Shown: positions 55,107 to 63,256, counted from the first letter of the stretch. The stretch is 64,000 bases of DNA from Paracoccus alcaliphilus (GCF_028553725.1 NZ_CP067126.1:124001-188000), one strand, 5' to 3'. Numbers and translations are program-made. The notes: generated by a model not told the origin, from the sequence alone.

Positions 55107-55753
55107 GCCAACTCCTCCTGCATCCCCAGCGCGGCCAGCACCTGCCGCGTATTCATCACCACGCCGCTGCAATCCGCGATCCAGCGCATCGCCATCTCAT
55201 GCTGATCGCGGCTGAAATCGGCCTGAGCGTCCGAGACCGCAAAGGGGTGAATATCGCGCTGGAATGCCTCGGCCACGGTGGCAAGGCAGCCGATATGGGC
55301 ATAGATGCCGGTCACGATCAGTTGGCTGCGACCCCGCGCGCGCATCAGATGCTCCAGATTGGACCGCTGAAACGCGCTGTAGCGGTGTTTCAGCAGAACG
55401 TGATCGCCCTCGGCAGGGGCAAGCTGAGGCAGGATCTCTTCGTGATCGGGGGTGGCGCTCATCCCTGGACCCCACAGATCGGCCTGAAGCCCGCGATCGG
55501 GGCGGAACTGATCGCCGCGCTGCGCGGTATAGAATACCGGTATCCCCACCTTGCGCGCCGCCGCGATCAGCCGGGCGATATTCGGAATGGTGGTCGCCAG
55601 CGGTCCGCCATCGTCACCGAAGGCGCGGCAGAAGTAACGCTGCATGTCATGGACCAGCAGCGCCGCCCGGTCCGGCTGAAGATCCCATGTCGCCCGCGAT
55701 CGCGGCAGATCGTCGGCGGGCGGGTCATAGGCGGGGATCGCGGGCAGGGCCAT
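55103..55753 (-). CDS. entB: Isochorismatase EntB (hydrolase domain only)
   Basis: 216 residues, the isochorismatase domain without the aryl-carrier extension of E. coli EntB. The catalytic Asp is in LLVHDMQRYF, the Lys in LLKHRYSAF, and the nucleophile Cys of other family members is replaced by Gly in VTGIYAHIGC, as in EntB/PhzD. It splits isochorismate to dihydrodihydroxybenzoate and pyruvate. A carrier protein, if needed, is encoded elsewhere. Confidence 0.92.
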   Translation of the reverse strand: MALPAIPAYDPPADDLPRSRATWDLQPDRAALLVHDMQRYFCRAFGDDGGPLATTIPNIARLIAAARKVGIPVFYTAQRGDQFRPDRGLQADLWGPGMSATPDHEEILPQLAPAEGDHVLLKHRYSAFQRSNLEHLMRARGRSQLIVTGIYAHIGCLATVAEAFQRDIHPFAVSDAQADFSRDQHEMAMRWIADCSGVVMNTRQVLAALGMQEELA

Positions 55754-55767
55754 CGGGTCGTCCTTCG

Positions 55768-56955
55768 TCAGCTTGCAGTGTGAATGCCGGTCATGCCCGC
55801 CGCGCGCGGCAGGCCAAGCGCGTCCAGCAGGGCACCGAACTTGGCGCCGGTCTCGGCCGCCTCGGCCATCGGGTCGGAACCGGGAACGATGCCCGCCCCG
55901 GCGTGAAGCCGCGCGGTCGTGCCGCAGATCTCGGCGCAGCGGATGGTCACGAACCACGCCCCGTCGCCCTGCGCATCGTTCCAGCCGGTCGCCCCGGCGT
56001 AAAAGCCGCGCGGCACCGGCTCCAGCTGGTGGATCAGGTCGGCGGCGCGGCGCACCGGCAACCCGCAGATCGCCGGGGTGGGATGCAGCCGCGAGGCCAG
56101 CAGGATCGAGGGCAGGCTTTCGTCGTGCAGCCGCCCCTGAATGCGGGTGCCCAGATGCCACATGCTGCCGGTATGGGTCAGCGTCGTGCCCTCGGGGCAG
56201 CCCAGATCGGCGCAGAAGGGGGCCAGCACATCAAGGATATATTCGACGACCAGCGCATGTTCGCGCCGGTCCTTGTCCGATTGCAGCAGCCCGTTGGCGG
56301 CGGCGCGGTCACGGACCGGATCGGCGCTGCGCGGGGCGGACCCGGCCAGCGGATGGGAAACAATCTGCGCCGCGGATTTGCGCAACAGCAGTTCCGGCGT
56401 CGCGCCGATCAGCAGCCGGGGGCCGTCCTGTCCCGGCTGGTCGGGCAGGCGGGTGGCGAATGTGGTCACGGTCCGGTCCTGCGCCAGCCGCGCCATCACC
56501 AGATCAGCGGGGATGGGCCGGTCGGTGGTCAGCGCCAGCGTCCGCGACAGCACGACCTTGGTCAGCGCCTGATCCTGCCCGGCGCTGTCACCCATGATCC
56601 GCAGCGCATGCGCGACGGCCCGGGCAAAATCCCCGACCGGCGGTTCGGGCTGCATCGAACGAACCTTGGGCAGCAGCGCCGCCGCCATCTGCGACGCGAT
56701 CGGCAGCGCCTGCGAGGTCAGCACCGAATCCGCCCGCCACAGGCAATCCTCGTCCTGATCCGAGAAGGGCAGCGCCCCGCCGATCATGCCCGCCAGCCCC
56801 GCCAGTCGCGATTCCAGCGTATCGCCACGGCCACGCGGAATCGGCTGTGCGGCGCCAATGCCCCGCAATGCGCCATAGGGCCCATCGAACGAGAACAGGC
56901 ATCCCTCTTGCGCCGGGTGAATGTCACCCTCGGTATCGATTGTGCGAATGTTCAT
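55768..56955 (-). CDS. entC: Isochorismate synthase EntC
   Basis: 395 residues of the chorismate-binding enzyme family. VVLSRTLAL (about 190), the GATPELLL block, HPLAGSAPR and the HPTPAICG...FYAGATGW segments carry the catalytic and Mg-binding residues. Converts chorismate to isochorismate. ATG 56955 follows AAGGAAG. First gene of entC-entB-entA. I found no clear iron-responsive operator upstream. Confidence 0.93.
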   Translation of the reverse strand: MNIRTIDTEGDIHPAQEGCLFSFDGPYGALRGIGAAQPIPRGRGDTLESRLAGLAGMIGGALPFSDQDEDCLWRADSVLTSQALPIASQMAAALLPKVRSMQPEPPVGDFARAVAHALRIMGDSAGQDQALTKVVLSRTLALTTDRPIPADLVMARLAQDRTVTTFATRLPDQPGQDGPRLLIGATPELLLRKSAAQIVSHPLAGSAPRSADPVRDRAAANGLLQSDKDRREHALVVEYILDVLAPFCADLGCPEGTTLTHTGSMWHLGTRIQGRLHDESLPSILLASRLHPTPAICGLPVRRAADLIHQLEPVPRGFYAGATGWNDAQGDGAWFVTIRCAEICGTTARLHAGAGIVPGSDPMAEAAETGAKFGALLDALGLPRAAGMTGIHTAS

Positions 56956-57372
56956 CCGCTTCCTTCCGAATCTCGTCGCGATTGCGCTGTGGCGCTGGTT
57001 GTCCGGGAAGGGCTGGCTGTGGCTGGCCGGGCGCATATGGACCAGCCAAAGGCGCGAGGCAACCTTGCTTGCCGATTGCGCGCGCAAACTGCCAGAAGCG
57101 CCGGGGATACTCAAGCGGGATCGGCAGGTGCGGCGCAGGTCCGCAATGGGGCCGGCTTATGGCGGCATCCTTCTTCTGCCGGTCAGGCCCGGGCTGTTGC
57201 TGCGATCCTGCGGGCGGGCTCGATTCCGATCTATCCCCCAGAGGTACAAGCGAAATTAGCGCGGCGACGGCGGGACCGCGCAAATCCCCGCCGCCTGTGC
57301 GCCTGTCCCGGCCTTTTCTTCGGCGGCGCCCGGCTCTAGACCATCGCCAGAAAAACACGAAGGGGACGGGAC
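56956..57372. other. 417-bp gap between entC and uppP
   Basis: Divergent promoter region. A 112-codon open frame (56921-57259, +) overlaps the entC start, is Arg-rich and lacks a ribosome binding site, so I do not call it. GGCGGG/CCCGCC repeats near 57270-57295 could form a hairpin. No other feature was recognised. Confidence 0.5.
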
Positions 57373-58209
57373 ATGGCGGTAAGCTGGCTGGAAGCGGCGT
57401 TTCTGGGATTGTTGCAGGGCCTGACAGAGTTCCTGCCCATCTCATCCAGCGCCCATCTGCGCATCGCGGGGGAATTCCTGCCCTCGGGCGCCGATCCGGG
57501 CGCCGCCTTCACCGCCATCACCCAGATCGGAACCGAGCTGGCCGTGCTGGTCTATTTCTGGCCCGATATCCGCCGCATCGCGGGCGCCTGGCTGGGCCGC
57601 GTGCTGGCGCGCGACCACGCGGCAAACGCCGATGACGTGCGCATGGGCTGGCTGATCATCGTGGGCTCGCTGCCCATCGTCGTGCTGGGTCTGCTGTTCA
57701 AGGACCAGATCGAGACCGGATTGCGCAACCTCTATATCACCGCGACGGCACTGATCGTCTTCGGTGTCATCCTTGGCATCGCCGACCGGATCGGGCGCAA
57801 GCAACGGCCCCTGCAACGACTGACATGGACCCACGGCATCCTGTTCGGGCTGGCGCAGGCGATGGCGCTGATTCCCGGCGTCTCGCGGTCGGGCGGCACG
57901 ATCACCGCCGGGCTGCTGATGGGCTATACCCGAGAGGCCGCCGCGCGCTATTCCTTCCTGCTGGCGGTGCCCGCCGTCTTCGGCTCGGGCTTTTATCAGC
58001 TGTTCAAAAGCATCGGACAGGTGAACCCGGTCGGCTGGGGCGAGACCGCGCTGGCAACGCTGATCGCCTTCGGCGTCGGCTATGTGGTGATCGTGTTCTT
58101 CCTGCGACTGGTCTCGACCCGCAACTATCAGCCGTTCGTGTGGTATCGCATCGTTCTGGGGATGGCGATCTTCGCGCTGCTGGCAACCGGCCACATCCCC
58201 GCGATCTGA
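57373..58209 (+). CDS. uppP: Undecaprenyl-diphosphatase UppP (BacA)
   Basis: 278 residues, about eight membrane helices. [17 protein letters not shown] (residues 15-31) and [18 protein letters not shown] (about 169-186) are the two active-site motifs. It recycles undecaprenyl pyrophosphate for cell-wall and glycan synthesis and can raise bacitracin resistance. GAAGGGGAC precedes the ATG. An IS66-like end begins 15 bp after its stop. Confidence 0.96.
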   Translation: MAVSWLEAAFLGLLQGLTEFLPISSSAHLRIAGEFLPSGADPGAAFTAITQIGTELAVLVYFWPDIRRIAGAWLGRVLARDHAANADDVRMGWLIIVGSLPIVVLGLLFKDQIETGLRNLYITATALIVFGVILGIADRIGRKQRPLQRLTWTHGILFGLAQAMALIPGVSRSGGTITAGLLMGYTREAAARYSFLLAVPAVFGSGFYQLFKSIGQVNPVGWGETALATLIAFGVGYVVIVFFLRLVSTRNYQPFVWYRIVLGMAIFALLATGHIPAI

Positions 58210-58302
58210 ACGCGCAGCAGACCGTAAGCGGTGCAAAGACCCCATGTTTCCATAAATCAATGACTTAGCGATACTGGTGTCACCTGATCAAAGGAGGTGA
58301 CA

Positions 58303-58710
58303 ATGCTGGACGGAGAGGTTCCGGAAGAGGTTGAAACTGTCTGGGGCTTTGCCGTCCCGACCATGCCCAACGGGCGCCGAAAATGGCCCGAGGCGCTCCG
58401 CGCCATGGCAGTCGAACGGATCGAGGCCGGCGCCAATGTTCGTGAGATCGCTGAAGAAATTGGCGCGCACCAGTCCCTGGTAGCGGTATGGGTCAAGAAC
58501 GCCAGACCCGTTGATGCCGCGCCGACGTTTTTCGAGGTCCTGCCGCCGACAACGGCGAAACCGGGCCGCAACGCCAGATCCAACCCAGCCGTGGCGGATG
58601 ATGCAGCATCCTGCCGGATCCGTATCGGTGATGCCGATATTGCGATACCGCCTGGTTATCCCGCCGCTCATCTTACCGAGATCCTGCGTGCCGTGAGGGC
58701 CTCGCAGTGA
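58303..58710 (+). CDS. tnpA: IS66 accessory protein TnpA
   Basis: 135 residues. A helix-turn-helix of the IS66 Orf1/IS3-like type is visible (RRKWPEALRAMAVERIEAGA, then IAEEIGAHQSLVAVWVKN). The C-terminus has RIGDADIAIPPGYPAAHLTE, the usual IS66 TnpA ending. AAGGAGG precedes the ATG. Its TGA overlaps the tnpB GTG. Confidence 0.88.
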   Translation: MLDGEVPEEVETVWGFAVPTMPNGRRKWPEALRAMAVERIEAGANVREIAEEIGAHQSLVAVWVKNARPVDAAPTFFEVLPPTTAKPGRNARSNPAVADDAASCRIRIGDADIAIPPGYPAAHLTEILRAVRASQ

Positions 58711-59057
58711 TCTCTCCTTCCGGCAGTTTCCGCATTTTTCTCGCATCCGAACCGGTCGATTTTCGCAAGGGTATGGACGGGCTAGCGGCCCATGTGGCCA
58801 ACAGATTCGACCTCGATCCGTTCTGCGGGGCGATATACGTCTTTCGATCGCGCCGGGCCGACAGGTTGAAGTTGCTGGTCTAGGATGGCACCGGCCTGGT
58901 GCTGATCATGAAACGCCTGCACGGTCGGCGGTTCACATGGCCGAAGCCGCAGACAGGTCCGGTCACACTCAGCAAGGTCGAGTTCGACGCTCTGTTTGAG
59001 GGCATCGACTGGACCCAGGTCGTTGCTGCCAAGGTGAACAAGCCCACCTTCCTCTGA
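58707..59057 (+). pseudogene. tnpB: IS66 TnpB interrupted by an amber codon
   Basis: 117 codons from GTG 58707 with the IS66 Orf2 pattern EPVDFRKGMDGLAAHV, DPFCGAIYVFRSRRADRLKL. TAG at 58881-58883 replaces the Trp codon of the conserved LLxWDxTG motif (intact as LLIWDQTG in the second copy at 62900-63256). The rest of the frame is open to TGA 59055-59057. A single G-to-A change explains it, so inactivation is recent. Confidence 0.85.
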
Positions 59058-59136
59058 CTCAATCCCACAGTGCCTCTTATCCGGCCGGGTGTCATCCCGT
59101 CCGCTGCCGGAACTTTGCCTGAAAAGGAGCACGCAC

Positions 59137-60210
59137 ATGACACGCATTCCCTTTATCGAGGCCCGTTTCTTCGATCCCGCTGAAACCAGACATGCACTGG
59201 AATGCCGGTTTGCCGTGCATTTGCGCAAGCTTCGTGCGCCGCATCTGCATCTGCGCGAAGAGAGCAACGGTATTGAGGCATTCGAACCTGATCTCGACAT
59301 CAAGGACATGCATCGGATCCAGCGGCACGCCAAGCGCATCCTGGCGTGCCGCGAGGCCGCTTCTGGCCTGGATCACCTGAGAAAGGAAGATCGCGTGCGG
59401 TTGGGGGTGTTCCGGGATGGGGCCAAGCTGTTCTGGGTCTGCAGTGAGCACCACGCCGACGAACTGGCGGCGTCGATTCACACCGATATGCCCTGGATGG
59501 CGCTGGCTACAGACCTCGTCTGGCACGCGATGCGCCGATCGGTCCGCGAGGGCTGGCCCGGCCTGCGTTTGTCGCCCATATTGCTGGATGGTCCTCCGGG
59601 CATCGGCAAGAGCCACTGGGCGCGCCTGCTGGGCGAGGCGATTGCCGCACCGACCACAGTGATCGAAGCAACGGGCGAGAATGCCTCGTTTGGGGTGGTC
59701 GGATCACAGCGCGGCTGGGGTGGCTCCTGCCCGGGACGGGTCATCGAAACCATCATCCAAAACCGTATCGCCAATCCTGTCGTCGTCGTGGATGAGATTG
59801 AAAAGGCGGGCACCCCCACCTCCACCAAAGGCCTGACTTTCGGTCTCGCTGAAGCTCTGTTGCCGCTTCTTGAACCGATGACCGCGCGCCGCTGGAGTTG
59901 TCCTTATTTCCAGGTGCGGTTCGACATGAGTTGGGTGATGTGGGTGCTGACCAGCAACAACCATCGATTGCTGCCGGAACCGCTGCTCAGCCGTTGTCCG
60001 CCGCTGATGATGCGCAATCCCAGCTTTCCGGAACTTGTGGATTTCGTCCGACGCGAAGGCCTGCGGCGGAAGCTGTCAGATACCGCCATCGCGTCGCTCA
60101 TTGAAGCGCTGGAACATCCTTTTTGGCGGGGTCGCCCGCCCAGCCTGAGGGTCGTGATCCGCATGCTCACACGGGCGGCTGACATCGAAAACCGACCATC
60201 CCTGCACTGA
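59137..60210 (+). CDS. AAA+ ATPase (Lon-like ATPase domain, no protease) next to IS66
   Basis: 357 residues. The N-terminal 140 residues are unrecognised. An AAA+ domain follows with Walker A GPPGIGKSHW (about 152), Walker B VVVVDEIEKA (about 214), sensor-1 LTSNN and an arginine-containing LLSRCPPLMM. There is no Lon protease domain. AAAGGAG precedes the ATG. It starts 80 bp after the tnpB pseudogene and is followed by a truncated small gene and a TniQ-like gene, so a role in transposition or its regulation is my inference. Confidence 0.75.
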   Translation: MTRIPFIEARFFDPAETRHALECRFAVHLRKLRAPHLHLREESNGIEAFEPDLDIKDMHRIQRHAKRILACREAASGLDHLRKEDRVRLGVFRDGAKLFWVCSEHHADELAASIHTDMPWMALATDLVWHAMRRSVREGWPGLRLSPILLDGPPGIGKSHWARLLGEAIAAPTTVIEATGENASFGVVGSQRGWGGSCPGRVIETIIQNRIANPVVVVDEIEKAGTPTSTKGLTFGLAEALLPLLEPMTARRWSCPYFQVRFDMSWVMWVLTSNNHRLLPEPLLSRCPPLMMRNPSFPELVDFVRREGLRRKLSDTAIASLIEALEHPFWRGRPPSLRVVIRMLTRAADIENRPSLH

Positions 60211-60246
60211 ACCAGACCCTCCCCCTCTTCCTATCAGGAGACCACT

Positions 60247-60486
60247 ATGAAACTCACCCCCGATCAGCGTATCTGGGTCAGCAAGGTGCTGGCCGCCATC
60301 TCAGCCGTCGAGACCGCCCCCTCGGAAGCCGACCTGGCTGATGCACCGGTTCTTGACTGCTGGCGCCCCCTGATCTCCCACCGCGGCGACCTGATCCTCT
60401 GGGGTATGGTTTCCGGTCATCCACGACTGGGTAGTAATCAAATCACCACCTTACAGTTGATCGCAGTCAACGCAGCACGTGGCTGA
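60247..60486 (+). CDS. Small truncated protein (possible DUF6634-like)
   Basis: 79 codons. The first about 70 residues are well formed (LDCWRPLISHRGDLILWGMV; then TGHP-type SGHPRLGS), preceded by CAGGAGACC. The last residues run into the start of the next gene and stop there, so the natural C-terminus is probably missing. It may belong to a small Rhodobacteraceae family (DUF6634) seen beside Lon-like ATPases; that is from memory and uncertain. Confidence 0.5.
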   Translation: MKLTPDQRIWVSKVLAAISAVETAPSEADLADAPVLDCWRPLISHRGDLILWGMVSGHPRLGSNQITTLQLIAVNAARG

Positions 60487-61432
60487 ATTCCTGCTGGGCC
60501 GCGAGGTGTCTGAGCGGCGCCTGCACTCGGTCAGAACCGCCTCTCTGGAAACCGGTGTCGGGGAAGTGGCGCTGGAACAGTTCCTGACCGAGGCGGGCGC
60601 TTTCACCCCGGGCGATGACCGACCGCGCAGCCGCAGGACCTTTCCCGCCAATATCTACGCGCCATTGCTGGCCGAGGTCGCGTCGCTGGTCACCGCCATC
60701 GGTCTGGCACAGGCCATGGGCGCGACCAGAGGCGAGGTCGAGGCGCTGATCCGGGGAGGGGTTCTGACACCGCGAACACAAAACGCGTCGATCAAGCTGA
60801 AATGGCGGATTCAGGATGGTCTGGCCCTGAACGCCGAGTTGCAGGCGCTGGCGGTGCCGAACCCCTCAGGCGGGCAGGGCTGGGAACGCCTGCAGGCGGC
60901 GAGCGCCCGGGCGCACATGCCGGTCGGCGACTTCATCTCGGCCATCCGTGCGGGCGAGCTGCAGGTCGGCCGGGTTGCGGCAGACGAAAGCTATCACGGA
61001 TTCTCGGTCCGGAAGTTGTCGGTGGATCGTTGGCTGAAAGCCCGTGCCGATCACGCGATGCGCGCGGTTGACGCCTTGCCCAACGTCATGTCCGCGGCGG
61101 AATTCGCGCGTTCCATCGGTTTGCGGGATAAGCGGAGGTTTCAGGCGCTGATCGAGGCCGGACATGCGGAGGCGCTGGAGACGGTACACCCCGTCACCCG
61201 GCGGATGCAGCTGCGGATGACGGAAGCGCATATCGCCTCGTTCCATGAAAAATTCCTGACCCTGACATCCATGCAGGCTGAAACCGGCCTTCATCGGAAC
61301 TCGATTCTGTCGCTGTTGAGGGCAGCCAGCGTCGGGGTGTTCGCCCCGGAGGGGCTCGATTTCGGCCCCATCTATCTGCGCCAGGAGGCGATGCCGGTCC
61401 TCCTCACGGCGTCTGGTAGGGAGAAGCGGTGA
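60479..61432 (+). CDS. TniQ-like protein, N-terminally truncated
   Basis: 317 residues from GTG 60479. The helical C-terminal TniQ-style architecture is visible: TGVGEVALEQFLTEAGAF, then IGLAQAMGATRGEVEALIRG and FARSIGLRDKRRFQALIEAG, repeated DNA-binding-like helices. The N-terminal zinc-binding TniQ domain is absent; the frame is closed by TGA at 60458 just upstream. So the gene appears to be fused to the preceding truncated gene by a deletion. TniQ proteins help target Tn7-like and Tn5053-like transposition. Confidence 0.55.
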   Translation: MAEFLLGREVSERRLHSVRTASLETGVGEVALEQFLTEAGAFTPGDDRPRSRRTFPANIYAPLLAEVASLVTAIGLAQAMGATRGEVEALIRGGVLTPRTQNASIKLKWRIQDGLALNAELQALAVPNPSGGQGWERLQAASARAHMPVGDFISAIRAGELQVGRVAADESYHGFSVRKLSVDRWLKARADHAMRAVDALPNVMSAAEFARSIGLRDKRRFQALIEAGHAEALETVHPVTRRMQLRMTEAHIASFHEKFLTLTSMQAETGLHRNSILSLLRAASVGVFAPEGLDFGPIYLRQEAMPVLLTASGREKR

Positions 61433-61523
61433 AATGACCTTCGCAGGCCTGAAAATCCGAACTTCAGCCAATTCACATAAAAATATCACTATAAATCAAA
61501 GCAATATTCTGATCGATTCGTCG

Positions 61524-61577
61524 TTCCGGGGTTCGCACTTGACAGGGGTGTGCACGAAAAACCCCGGAATCGTGCAC
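61524..61577. repeat. Two overlapping inverted repeats
   Basis: TTCCGGGGTT (61524-61533) pairs with AACCCCGGAA (61560-61569). GTGCACGA (61550-61557) pairs with TCGTGCAC (61570-61577). The two hairpins interleave and cannot form together. They lie about 90 bp after the TniQ-like gene in AT-richer DNA and may be transposon-end or recombinase-binding sites. Confidence 0.5.
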
Positions 61578-61611
61578 TCTTATGCCTCGTTAGCACACTA
61601 AAAATTGATGG

Positions 61612-61636
61612 TGGCGCTCCCGGCAGGACCCGAACC
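61612..61636 (-). repeat. tRNA 3'-end fragment (possible att site)
   Basis: On the minus strand the 25 bp read GGTTCGGGTCC then TGCCGGGAGCGCCA: T-loop, 3' half of the T-stem, 3' acceptor strand and CCA. The 5' side (TAGATAAA) does not pair, so no tRNA body is present. Such fragments are left when integrases use a tRNA 3' end as attachment site. It does not match the tRNA-Arg downstream. Confidence 0.55.
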
Positions 61637-61876
61637 TTTATCTAAACTAGATACATTATCGAATTCTTTAGAGTATTGTTTTTAATATTTTTTCCGTTCT
61701 TTTGGTTGATACACATTCGTGTAATCTGGGCTGGCACCGCTAGCTATGTGGAAAGCGCGGCGCCAGCCCAGATCACACGACCCGGCAGGCGTCCTGCAAA
61801 AAGCAACAAAGTCAGACGATTCCATTTTCGGTCAAAGCGTTGCGAACCTGCTTGGGAACGAGTATCAACTCTTGTT

Positions 61877-61953
61877 GGCCCCGTAGCTCAACTGGATAGA
61901 GCACGGACCTTCTAAGTCTGGGGTTGGGGGTTCGATTCCTCCCGGGGTCGCCA
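61877..61953 (+). tRNA. tRNA-Arg (anticodon TCT)
   Basis: A 77-nt cloverleaf with encoded CCA. Acceptor GGCCCCG pairs with CGGGGTC; D-arm GCTC/GAGC; anticodon stem CGGAC/GTCTG with loop CTTCTAA (anticodon TCT); T-arm GGGGG-TTCGATT-CCTCC; discriminator G. It reads AGA arginine codons, rare in this GC-rich genome. Confidence 0.95.
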
Positions 61954-62098
61954 TTTATTTATTTAATTTCAATTATTTAGTGATGCACTGGGCCTGCTCT
62001 CTTAAGGGTGATTGATAGCCTATTACGGACATTCTTGAGCCGCCACCTAGATCTAAAGAACGCGGCCGTGAGAATCTTACTCACAAACTTTCCTTGAG

Positions 62099-62119
62099 AT
62101 ATCCACAAAGTTATCCACA
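62099..62119 (+). promoter_or_regulatory. Pair of DnaA-box-like sequences
   Basis: TTATCCACA (62111-62119) is a perfect DnaA box, and ATATCCACA (62099-62107) matches 8 of 9 positions, same orientation and 12 bp apart. A very AT-rich stretch follows the tRNA at about 61953-61985. Chance occurrence is possible. Apart from these boxes I see nothing supported between the tRNA and 62243. Confidence 0.35.
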
Positions 62120-62243
62120 CTGCCCCGATCATGCAGGGCAGGTCTCTTCAGCGGGCGGGAATGCTGGTCACCACACCTTGGCCCTTGCGATGCTGCGGAC
62201 CGCTATCCTGTGCATCATTGTAACGGCCCGATTGTTCTTGCAG

Positions 62244-62384
62244 TTACCCATATGTCTCGGATGATGGTGTTTCGGCGATGCGAGCGCCTTCGACAAGATC
62301 GGCGAGGCGTGAGAGGCCGCGCCATATGACGGTGGTTCCTGGTGGCGCATCGGAGGTCCGATCGAGATAGCCGCCGAGCCGCGC
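62244..62384 (-). pseudogene. C-terminal remnant of an IS4-type transposase
   Basis: About 46 codons on the minus strand contain ARLGGYLDRT and PPGTTVIWRGLSRLADL, the conserved C-terminal end of IS4-family (Tn5-like) transposases, and then a stop. The rest of the gene is absent because the IS66 left end begins at 62385. Family call is from motif memory. Confidence 0.6.
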
Positions 62385-62486
62385 GTAAGCGCGACGCCGA
62401 TCCCCTCCTGCCATTTTTGAGTTGATGCCTTCATTCTCCGCTGGACATGTGCAGCGGAGGTTTTGGATTTGGAGAGAGACGGCAAA

Positions 62487-62903
62487 ATGGGCGTCCAATT
62501 GGACGGCTCTATAGGCGTCGGGGTCTCGCGGCTTGAGGTGATCGGGGGGCCAAGCGGTCGTCGGCGGCGGACGAAGGCAGAGCGGGCGCGGATCGCGGCG
62601 GAGAGCATGATGCCCGGGGTGACGGTCGCAGATACTGCGCGCAAGCACGGCACGACCCGCTGGCAGATTTACGATTGGCGCAAGCAGATACGCAAAGGTA
62701 ATTTGGTGGTGCCCGAAAGCGTGGCGGCCTTGCCGTTCTTCGCGGAACTGGTGGTTGATGACAGCGCGACTGAGGCTTCGGCGGCCGTCCCCGGGTCTGA
62801 TCTCGAAATCGTGGTGGGCGACATCGTCATCCGCGCGGGTCCTGGTGTCGACGAGGGCCAACTGACCCGGGCAATCCGCGCGGCACGGGCAGCGGCGTCG
62901 TGA
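62487..62903 (+). CDS. tnpA: IS66 accessory protein TnpA
   Basis: 138 residues. HTH region RRTKAERARIAAESMMPG then ADTARKHGTTRWQIYDWRKQ, and the C-terminal EIVVGDIVIRAGPGVDEGQL block. ATG 62487 follows GGAGAGAG. The stop overlaps the tnpB start (GTGATG). It shares architecture but little sequence with the copy at 58303-58710, so the two IS66 elements are different types. Confidence 0.9.
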   Translation: MGVQLDGSIGVGVSRLEVIGGPSGRRRRTKAERARIAAESMMPGVTVADTARKHGTTRWQIYDWRKQIRKGNLVVPESVAALPFFAELVVDDSATEASAAVPGSDLEIVVGDIVIRAGPGVDEGQLTRAIRAARAAAS

Positions 62904-63256
62904 TGTTCGGCCAGGGCGGCCCGGTGAAGGTCTTCGTGGCGACCCGGCCTGTCGACTTTCGCAAGGGGATCGACGGTCTGGCACTGGCGGTGCAGGAGAT
63001 GTTCGGGATGGACCCGTTCTGCGGAGCCGCCTTTGTGTTCCGAGCGAAGCGGGCGGATCGGATCAAGCTCTTGATCTGGGATCAGACCGGGATGGTGCTG
63101 GTTCACAAGCGGCTCGAGGGCGGCAAGTTCGTCTGGCCACAGGTGCGCGACGGGGTCATGCGCATGTCCGGAGCGCAGTTTGCAGCGCTGTTTGAGGGCG
63201 TGGATTGGCGGCTGGTCCGACCCGAACGGGCGCGGCGCCCGCTGGCGGCGGGGTGA
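62900..63256 (+). CDS. tnpB: IS66 accessory protein TnpB
   Basis: 118 residues of IS66 Orf2: RPVDFRKGIDGLALAVQEMF, DPFCGAAFVFRAKRADRIKL, LLIWDQTGMVL with the Trp intact, and FVWPQ. GTG 62900 overlaps the tnpA stop; ATG 62903 is equally possible. Required for IS66 transposition but of unknown biochemistry. Confidence 0.92.
   Translation: MMFGQGGPVKVFVATRPVDFRKGIDGLALAVQEMFGMDPFCGAAFVFRAKRADRIKLLIWDQTGMVLVHKRLEGGKFVWPQVRDGVMRMSGAQFAALFEGVDWRLVRPERARRPLAAG

Larger units (their letters stand above)
58224..59057 (+). mobile_element. IS66-like element, left part (right end not found)
   Basis: The left end is placed at GTAAGCGG (58224), 79 bp before tnpA; a second IS66 in this window starts with the same GTAAGCG. 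It holds tnpA and a stop-interrupted tnpB but no tnpC. An AAA+ gene follows instead. No matching CGCTTAC right end was found before 62385, so the element is either decayed or an unusual type that includes the following genes. Confidence 0.6.
61433..61876. other. 444-bp AT-richer gap before tRNA-Arg
   Basis: Markedly lower GC than the rest of the window. It contains the overlapping inverted repeats and the tRNA 3'-end fragment described separately. An 80-codon open frame at 61676-61915 runs into the tRNA gene and is rejected. No gene was seen. Confidence 0.6.

Noticed and set aside
56921..57259. 112-codon open frame between entC and uppP
   Set aside because: It overlaps the entC start, has no ribosome binding site and a biased composition.
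58881..58883. TAG in tnpB as pyrrolysine or programmed readthrough
   Set aside because: The codon replaces a conserved Trp, the intact copy downstream has Trp, and no pyrrolysine genes are expected in this lineage.
61676..61915. 80-codon open frame before the tRNA
   Set aside because: It runs into the tRNA-Arg gene and its C-terminal part is translated tRNA sequence.
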